DNA of 5,960 nt, taken from contig JAUNUE010000118.1 in the NCBI GenBank assembly GCA_030538335.1, positions 1-5,960 on the forward strand. Reading direction: 5' to 3'. Positions 1 through 3,489 of the stretch are shown piece after piece; within the stretch, counting starts at the first letter, position 1; the number at the start of each line of letters is the position of its first letter. This DNA comes from Allobrachymonas sp. GTDB lineage: Bacteria; Pseudomonadota; Gammaproteobacteria; Burkholderiales; Burkholderiaceae_C. The notes under the pieces are model-generated. The model made no database searches and was not told where the DNA came from. It saw nothing but the letters and a program-made list of their open reading frames with translations. Both the position numbers and the translations under genes were made by a program.

Positions 1-178
1 GATGCGAAGTGACGCTGCACGTTTCAACACCCTGTTCCACGGCTTGCTGGATCGCGGTGTGTATATCGCCCCGGCCCTGTACGAAGCCGGGTTTGTGAGC
101 AGCGCCCACAGCGACAGCGACATCCAGCAGACCATCGCGGCCGCGCAGGAAGCCATGGCGCTGCTGGCGCAGATATAG
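1..178 (+). CDS. hemL: Glutamate-1-semialdehyde 2,1-aminomutase, C-terminal end (partial)
   Basis: This is the last 58 codons of a gene that begins left of the window, with its TAG stop at 176-178. HemL is a cytosolic PLP enzyme that converts glutamate-1-semialdehyde to 5-aminolevulinate in the C5 route to haem. The visible tail reads FHGLLDRGVYIAPALYEAGF followed by an Ala-rich helix ending ALLAQI. This matches the family's C-terminal subdomain, where the chain typically has a large small-residue helix after the 'PS/APALYEAGF-S-AH' segment. The PLP lysine and the active-site core lie outside the window. Other class III aminotransferases are possible in principle, but the spacing of GVYIAP and EAGFVSSAHSDSDI is characteristic of HemL. 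The next gene lies 70 bp downstream on the same strand. Confidence 0.9.
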   Translation, partial: MRSDAARFNTLFHGLLDRGVYIAPALYEAGFVSSAHSDSDIQQTIAAAQEAMALLAQI

Positions 179-213
179 CACGCGCCCCGCCGTCTGGCGT
201 GCTGGGGTACACT

Positions 214-230
214 GAAAAGTACCGCTTTTC
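214..230 (+). terminator. Weak hairpin between hemL and the acyltransferase gene
   Basis: GAAAAG (214-219) and CTTTTC (225-230) form a perfect 6-bp inverted repeat around a 5-base loop, TACCG. The stem is flanked by A's on its left side and T's on its right side but is not GC-rich and has no long T-run after it. A second pair, GCACGC (178-183) and GCGTGC (197-202), starts on the last base of the hemL stop. Either could weakly end hemL transcription, or both could be chance. TACACT at 208-213 is a 4/6 match to a -10 box for the next gene, but no -35 is visible upstream of it. Confidence 0.25.
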
Positions 231-248
231 CCTTTCTGCCATCGGTGT

Positions 249-1112
249 ATGTCCGCCCTCAAGTTCCTGGCTTCCGCCCTTTTTTATCCCCTCAATACCT
301 GCATCATGTTTGCCGTGATGCTGCCCTTCATCCTGCTCAAGCTGCTGCCGGTGCAGCCGCTACGCATTGCCTGCACCCGCGTGCTGAATGCGCTGGCGCA
401 ACGGTGGATCAAGAACAACGACTGGTGGCTGGACCTGACCAACCCGGTGCAATGGGACATTGAGGTACCAGAGGGCCTGTCGCAGCAAGTCTGGTATCTG
501 ATCATCTCCAACCACCGCAGTTGGGAGGATATTCTGGCGCTGCAAAAAGTGTTTGATGACCGCATCCCCTTCCTCAAGTTTTTCATCAAGCAGGAATTGA
601 TTTACGTGCCGGTGCTGGGGCTGGCATGGTGGGCGCTTGACTTTCCGTTCATGCGCCGCCGCGGTGGCAGCAACGTCGCCAAAGATCTGGAGACGGCCCG
701 CAAGGCATGCGAAAAATTTCGCCACATTCCCACCTCGGTCATCAGCTTTGTCGAAGGCACGCGCTTTACACCCGAAAAGCACCGCCAGCAACACTCGCCT
801 TTTGCGCATTTGCTGCGCCCCAAAACTGGGGGCATTTCGGTCGCGCTCGAGACGATGGGCGAACTGTTCACCCACGTGCTGGACGTGACCCTTGTGTACC
901 CCGAGGGCGAGCCTTCGTTCATGGACGTGATGGCGGGCCGCATGGGCCCAGTGCAGGTTACCGTGCGTGCCCTGCCCGTACCTGCCGAGTTGCTGCCCGC
1001 ACCCGGCGAACACGCCCAGCGTCATCTGCTGCACGAGTGGATTCAGGTGTTGTGGCAGGAACAAGATGCGCGGCTGGCAAGCAAACTGGGCAACACCAAG
1101 CCAACTGCGTAA
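249..1112 (+). CDS. yihG: YihG/PlsC-family membrane acyltransferase
   Basis: The 287-residue product is a lysophosphatidic-acid-type acyltransferase, close in length and motifs to E. coli YihG (about 310 aa), a PlsC paralogue. The family transfers an acyl chain to the sn-2 position of 1-acyl-glycerol-3-phosphate at the inner face of the cytoplasmic membrane. Residues 5-34 are a hydrophobic membrane anchor. Motif I, H-X4-D, is NHRSWEDI with His89 and Asp94 as the catalytic pair. The KQELIYVPVLGLAWWALDFP stretch (114-133) leads to FMRRR (134-138), where motif II binds substrate. Motif III is FVEGTR (167-172) with Glu169 and Gly170. RPKTGG (190-195) fits motif IV. ATG at 249 gives a full-length N-terminal anchor; no Shine-Dalgarno sequence is seen before it. 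The exact acyl preference cannot be read from sequence. Its TAA stop lies 10 bp from the stop of the convergent darP. Confidence 0.9.
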   Translation: MSALKFLASALFYPLNTCIMFAVMLPFILLKLLPVQPLRIACTRVLNALAQRWIKNNDWWLDLTNPVQWDIEVPEGLSQQVWYLIISNHRSWEDILALQKVFDDRIPFLKFFIKQELIYVPVLGLAWWALDFPFMRRRGGSNVAKDLETARKACEKFRHIPTSVISFVEGTRFTPEKHRQQHSPFAHLLRPKTGGISVALETMGELFTHVLDVTLVYPEGEPSFMDVMAGRMGPVQVTVRALPVPAELLPAPGEHAQRHLLHEWIQVLWQEQDARLASKLGNTKPTA

Positions 1113-1123
1113 CCGCCAACTGC
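1100..1123. repeat. 9-bp direct repeat across the yihG stop codon
   Basis: GCCAACTGC occurs at 1100-1108 and again at 1115-1123, a 15-bp period. The first copy encodes part of the last residues of the acyltransferase and the second covers most of the gap to the convergent gene. It looks like a small tandem duplication at the gene end. Confidence 0.5.
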
Positions 1124-1130
1124 TACGCAG
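1105..1130. terminator. Possible bidirectional hairpin spanning two convergent stop codons
   Basis: CTGCGTA (1105-1111) and TACGCAG (1124-1130) are a perfect 7-bp inverted repeat with a 12-base loop. One arm contains two of the three bases of the yihG TAA stop and the other contains two of the three bases of the darP stop. No T-run follows on either strand, so intrinsic termination would be weak. Its position exactly between two convergent genes is the main reason to list it. Confidence 0.3.
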
Positions 1131-1758
1131 GCGTTTGCTGATCGCTCTGCAACACTTCCCGCAAAAACTGGAACAACTCGCGGTACGCACGCCCCTGGCG
1201 CAAGCCTTCGCCCGGCTGGGCTTTTGGCAATGCTTGCTGATCCTTGCGCGCCTGGCGGATCAGGGCACGCAACTGCTGCGCATCGGTTGATGGATGTGCC
1301 TGCATCCATTCGGTCACGGCCTGTTCATGCCCCTGCTCGGCCAGCAGCCGCTCGCGCCATCCTTCAGTCTGGTGCTGCAGCAGCACGTCATCCGCATGCC
1401 CGCTACGCTGCTCTTGCAAAGCGGCGCGGATGGCCTCAATGTCGGCTTCATCGAGCTTGCGCATCAGCTTGCCCACATACTGCATCTGGCGGCGACGGCC
1501 CTCAAAGTCGCTGATGCGCTTGGCCTCCGCCAAGGCATCGAGCAAGGACTCGGGCAAATCCAGACCATCCAGCAGTTTGGTACGCAAACCCAGCAGCTCT
1601 TCGCCCAACGTTTGCAATTCTTCGCTTTGGCGCTTGCGGTCGGTTTTGCTGAATTCCGCATCCCACTTTTCCTGGCGTTTGAGCTCCAGATCCATTTCGC
1701 TGCCTTCGGCCACAAACTGGCCGCGCACGTAGTAGCCGCGCTGGGGTTTTCGGGACAT
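1123..1758 (-). CDS. darP: Dual-action ribosomal maturation protein DarP (YjgA, DUF615)
   Basis: The 211-residue product belongs to the YjgA/DUF615 family (E. coli member 183 aa), a soluble factor that associates with late 50S precursor particles and helps mature the large subunit. Diagnostic segments are KTDRKRQSEELQTLGEEL (38-55), AKRISDFEGRRRQMQYVGKL (79-98), DAQQLRALIRQARKDQ (159-174) and the C-terminal AYRELFQFLREVL (191-203). The protein is almost entirely charged and helical with no signal peptide or membrane segment. I chose ATG at 1758 because it gives MSRKPQRGYYVRGQFV, a start I associate with betaproteobacterial members. A TTG nine codons upstream (1785) would add a poorly fitting MCLFSVFSN. 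The leader before 1758 is U-rich with no Shine-Dalgarno sequence. The gene is divergent from pmbA, an arrangement also found for yjgA and pmbA in E. coli. Confidence 0.92.
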   Translation of the reverse strand: MSRKPQRGYYVRGQFVAEGSEMDLELKRQEKWDAEFSKTDRKRQSEELQTLGEELLGLRTKLLDGLDLPESLLDALAEAKRISDFEGRRRQMQYVGKLMRKLDEADIEAIRAALQEQRSGHADDVLLQHQTEGWRERLLAEQGHEQAVTEWMQAHPSTDAQQLRALIRQARKDQQALPKAQPGEGLRQGRAYRELFQFLREVLQSDQQTPA

Positions 1759-1763
1759 GTTCG

Positions 1764-1789
1764 AAAAAACTGAAAAAAGACACAAAAAA
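1764..1789. promoter_or_regulatory. Three phased A6 tracts in the darP-pmbA divergent region
   Basis: Runs of exactly six A's lie at 1764-1769, 1773-1778 and 1784-1789, starting 9 and 11 bp apart and so averaging one helical turn. Phased A-tracts are known to bend DNA intrinsically. On the minus strand they become three U6 runs in the leader of the darP mRNA. They could act as an upstream element for pmbA, as a protein-binding bend, or as an unstructured ribosome landing region for darP. What is seen is only the tracts and their spacing. Confidence 0.6.
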
Positions 1790-1810
1790 TCGCGGCATGC
1801 ACCGCCCCGC

Positions 1811-1817
1811 TATCATA
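1811..1817. promoter_or_regulatory. Overlapping -10-like boxes for divergent darP and pmbA transcription
   Basis: The plus strand reads TATCAT at 1811-1816 and the minus strand reads TATGAT at 1817-1812, each 5/6 to TATAAT. I see no good -35 hexamer at 16-18 bp on either side, so both are tentative. If the plus box is real, transcription would start near 1823. That would exclude ATG 1797 as the pmbA start and leave ATG 1866 with a leader of about 40 bases. If the minus box is real, the darP transcript would carry the U-tract leader. Confidence 0.3.
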
Positions 1818-1865
1818 CCGGCCATGCTGAAAAAGAAACCGCTTTCTTCCTCTTCTCCCACCACC

Positions 1866-3239
1866 ATGACACCCTCCCACAGCCAGCCCCTGCCCGGTTT
1901 TGCCTACAGCCGCGCCTATTTTGAAGAACTGGTGGATCATGCGATGGCGCACGCCAAAAAGTTGGGTGCCAGCGATGCCGGTGCCGAGGCTTCTGAAGGC
2001 GCCGGGTTGTCGGTATCGGTGCGCAAGGGCGAACTCGAAAACGTCGAGCGCAACCGCGACAAGTCGCTGGGCGTAACGGTGTACATCGGTAACCAGCGCG
2101 GCAACGCCAGCACCTCTGATTTTTCGCAGCAGGCCATTGAACGCACGGTACAAGCCGCCTACGACATTGCACGCTTTACTGCACAAGACCCTTTCGCCGC
2201 CTTGCCTGATGAGGCCGACATCGCCAGCGGCCCTGCGCCCGATCTGGACCTGTTCCACCCCTGGGATATCGACAGCGACCGCGCTGCACGCATCGCCTTG
2301 CAATGTGAAGCGGCAGCCCTGCAGCGCGATGCGCGCATCAGCAACAGCGAAGGCGCTGGTGTTTCCGCGCAGCAAAGTCATTTTTTCAGCGCCCACACGC
2401 ACGGCTTTCGCGGTGGCTACGCCAGTTCACGGCACAGCATTTCAGTCGCGCCCATTGCCGGTACGGGCGACGACATGCAGCGCGATTACTGGTACAGCTC
2501 CATGCGCAGCCCGCTGGAACTGGCCAGCCCTGAAGCCATTGGCATCTATGCCGCTGACCGCGCCTTGAGCCGCCTGCAGGCGCGCAAGATTGCCACGACC
2601 GAATGTCCGGTGCTGTTTGAAGCGCCGCTGGCAGCCGGCCTGCTGGGCGCATTTACCCAGGCCGTAAGCGGCGGCGCGCTGTACCGCAAGAGCACCTTTC
2701 TGCTCGACAGCCTGGGCAAAAAAGTCTTCCCCGACCATGTGCATATCGACGAAGACCCGTTCACCCCACGTGGCAAAGGCAGCAGTCCGTTTGATGCCGA
2801 AGGCGTGCGCGTGCGCACCCGGCGCGTAGTCGATGCTGGTGTGGTGCAAGGCTACTTTCTGAGCAGCTACACCGCACGCAAGCTGGGCCTGCCCGTCACC
2901 GGCAACGCAGGTGGCAGCCACAACCTCACGCTTGCCAGTAGCCAGACGCAAGCGGGCGACGACCTGCCCGCCATGCTGAAAAAACTTGGCACCGGCCTGT
3001 TTGTGACCGAACTCATGGGCCAGGGCGTGAACTACGTGACGGGCGACTATTCACGCGGTGCTAGCGGCTTTTGGGTGGAAAACGGACGCATAGCCTACCC
3101 CGTGCAGGAAATCACCATCGCGGGCAATCTGCGCGACATGTTCTTGGGTATGGAGGCGATTGGTGCCGATGTTTACACCTACGGTGCCAAAACCACCGGC
3201 TCGGTGCTGCTCAACCGCATGAAGGTGGCGGGGAGTTGA
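1866..3239 (+). CDS. pmbA: PmbA/TldE, partner subunit of the TldD/E protease
   Basis: From ATG 1866 the product is 457 residues, against about 450 for E. coli PmbA (TldE). TldD and TldE form a cytosolic metalloprotease known for processing microcin B17 and degrading the CcdA antitoxin. TldD carries the zinc HEXXXH site and TldE is the non-catalytic partner; no HEXXXH is present here, so this is the TldE side. Family segments: LSVSVRKGELENVERNRDKS (48-67), GNASTSDFS (79-87), PDLDLFHPW (125-133), YRKSTFLLDSLGKKV (273-287), TGNAGGSHN (345-353) and TELMGQGVNYVTGDYSRGAS (381-400), with GSVLLNRMKVAG at the end. In-frame ATGs at 1797 and 1824 would give 480 or 471 residues. I prefer 1866 because its N-terminal length best matches E. 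coli and the extra residues are Ser/Pro/Lys-rich. No Shine-Dalgarno sequence supports any of the three. tldD is not in this window. Confidence 0.93.
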   Translation: MTPSHSQPLPGFAYSRAYFEELVDHAMAHAKKLGASDAGAEASEGAGLSVSVRKGELENVERNRDKSLGVTVYIGNQRGNASTSDFSQQAIERTVQAAYDIARFTAQDPFAALPDEADIASGPAPDLDLFHPWDIDSDRAARIALQCEAAALQRDARISNSEGAGVSAQQSHFFSAHTHGFRGGYASSRHSISVAPIAGTGDDMQRDYWYSSMRSPLELASPEAIGIYAADRALSRLQARKIATTECPVLFEAPLAAGLLGAFTQAVSGGALYRKSTFLLDSLGKKVFPDHVHIDEDPFTPRGKGSSPFDAEGVRVRTRRVVDAGVVQGYFLSSYTARKLGLPVTGNAGGSHNLTLASSQTQAGDDLPAMLKKLGTGLFVTELMGQGVNYVTGDYSRGASGFWVENGRIAYPVQEITIAGNLRDMFLGMEAIGADVYTYGAKTTGSVLLNRMKVAGS

Positions 3240-3265
3240 GGCCCGCAGGAGCAGCAAGCGTTATT

Positions 3266-3313
3266 GAACAGCCGGACGCAGAAGTCGCAAAAGGTCCGCA
3301 AAAGACGCAAAGT
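3266..3313 (+). repeat. Left arm of the inverted repeat
   Basis: The arm begins GAACAGCCGGACGCAGA and contains four CGCA tetranucleotides starting at 3277, 3286, 3297 and 3306, spaced 9, 11 and 9 bp. The motif therefore recurs about once per helical turn. Confidence 0.75.
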
Positions 3314-3361
3314 GAAATGGCCATCTGCTTGCGCCACTGATTGCAAGGTGACTGGCACCAA

Positions 3362-3391
3362 GGCTTCGATACCTCAGCCCGAACGGATCGA
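3362..3391. repeat. Dispersed-repeat core inside the inverted repeat
   Basis: The sequence reads TTCGA (3365-3369), three bases, then CTCAGCCCGAACGG (3373-3386). From memory it closely resembles a short intergenic repeat very common in proteobacteria, in which TTCGA and the same 14 bases are separated by CAGG. Here the spacer is one base shorter. TCGAT (3366-3370) and ATCGA (3387-3391) form a short inverted pair around the core. Confidence 0.5.
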
Positions 3392-3430
3392 GAGTAGCCC
3401 GTAGCTTATTTCCTGGAGTAGCGCTATGGA

Positions 3431-3478
3431 ATTTTGCGCCTTCTGCGAAACCTTTGCGTCCTCTGCGTCCGGCTGTTC
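3431..3478 (-). repeat. Right arm of the inverted repeat
   Basis: This is the inverted copy of the left arm and ends TCTGCGTCCGGCTGTTC. TGCG tetranucleotides start at 3435, 3444, 3455 and 3464, spaced 9, 11 and 9 bp, the same spacing as in the left arm. The arm ends 11 bp before the ATPase stop codon, so ATPase transcripts run into it first. Confidence 0.75.
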
Positions 3479-3489
3479 TGACCTTTGAA

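Larger units (their letters stand above)
3266..3478. repeat. Composite intergenic repeat with 48-bp imperfect inverted arms
   Basis: This 213-bp element fills most of the 250-bp gap between the convergent pmbA and metal ATPase genes. Its two ends are inverted copies of each other: 40 of 48 positions match by eye, and the outer 17 bp, GAACAGCCGGACGCAGA on the left arm, are perfect. The match stops abruptly at the outer edge (3265/3479). The 117 bp between the arms contain a second, unrelated repeat core. There is no reading frame with coding character. It may be a dispersed repeat or MITE-like element; as RNA it would form a long hairpin that could stop transcription from both sides. Confidence 0.75.

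Noticed and set aside
360..1190. 276-codon minus-strand frame opposite the acyltransferase
   Set aside because: The sense strand encodes a complete acyltransferase with all its motifs; the antisense product is His/Gln-rich low-complexity without recognisable domains.
1759..1785. TTG start at 1785 for darP
   Set aside because: The nine extra residues are hydrophobic and unlike family N-termini, while ATG 1758 gives the expected MSRKP start.
1464..2402. Long minus-strand open frame (312 codons) across the start of darP and pmbA
   Set aside because: It overlaps two well-recognised genes in other frames, shows no family motif, and is the kind of long shadow frame expected in GC-rich coding DNA.
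1866..3239. Active metalloprotease TldD
   Set aside because: No HEXXXH zinc motif occurs in the protein, and its segments match PmbA/TldE instead.
3266..3478. CRISPR array or tandem array in the pmbA-ATPase gap
   Set aside because: The repeated words are only 4-6 bp at about 10-bp spacing, and the main relation between the two ends is inverted, not direct; there are no uniform spacers.
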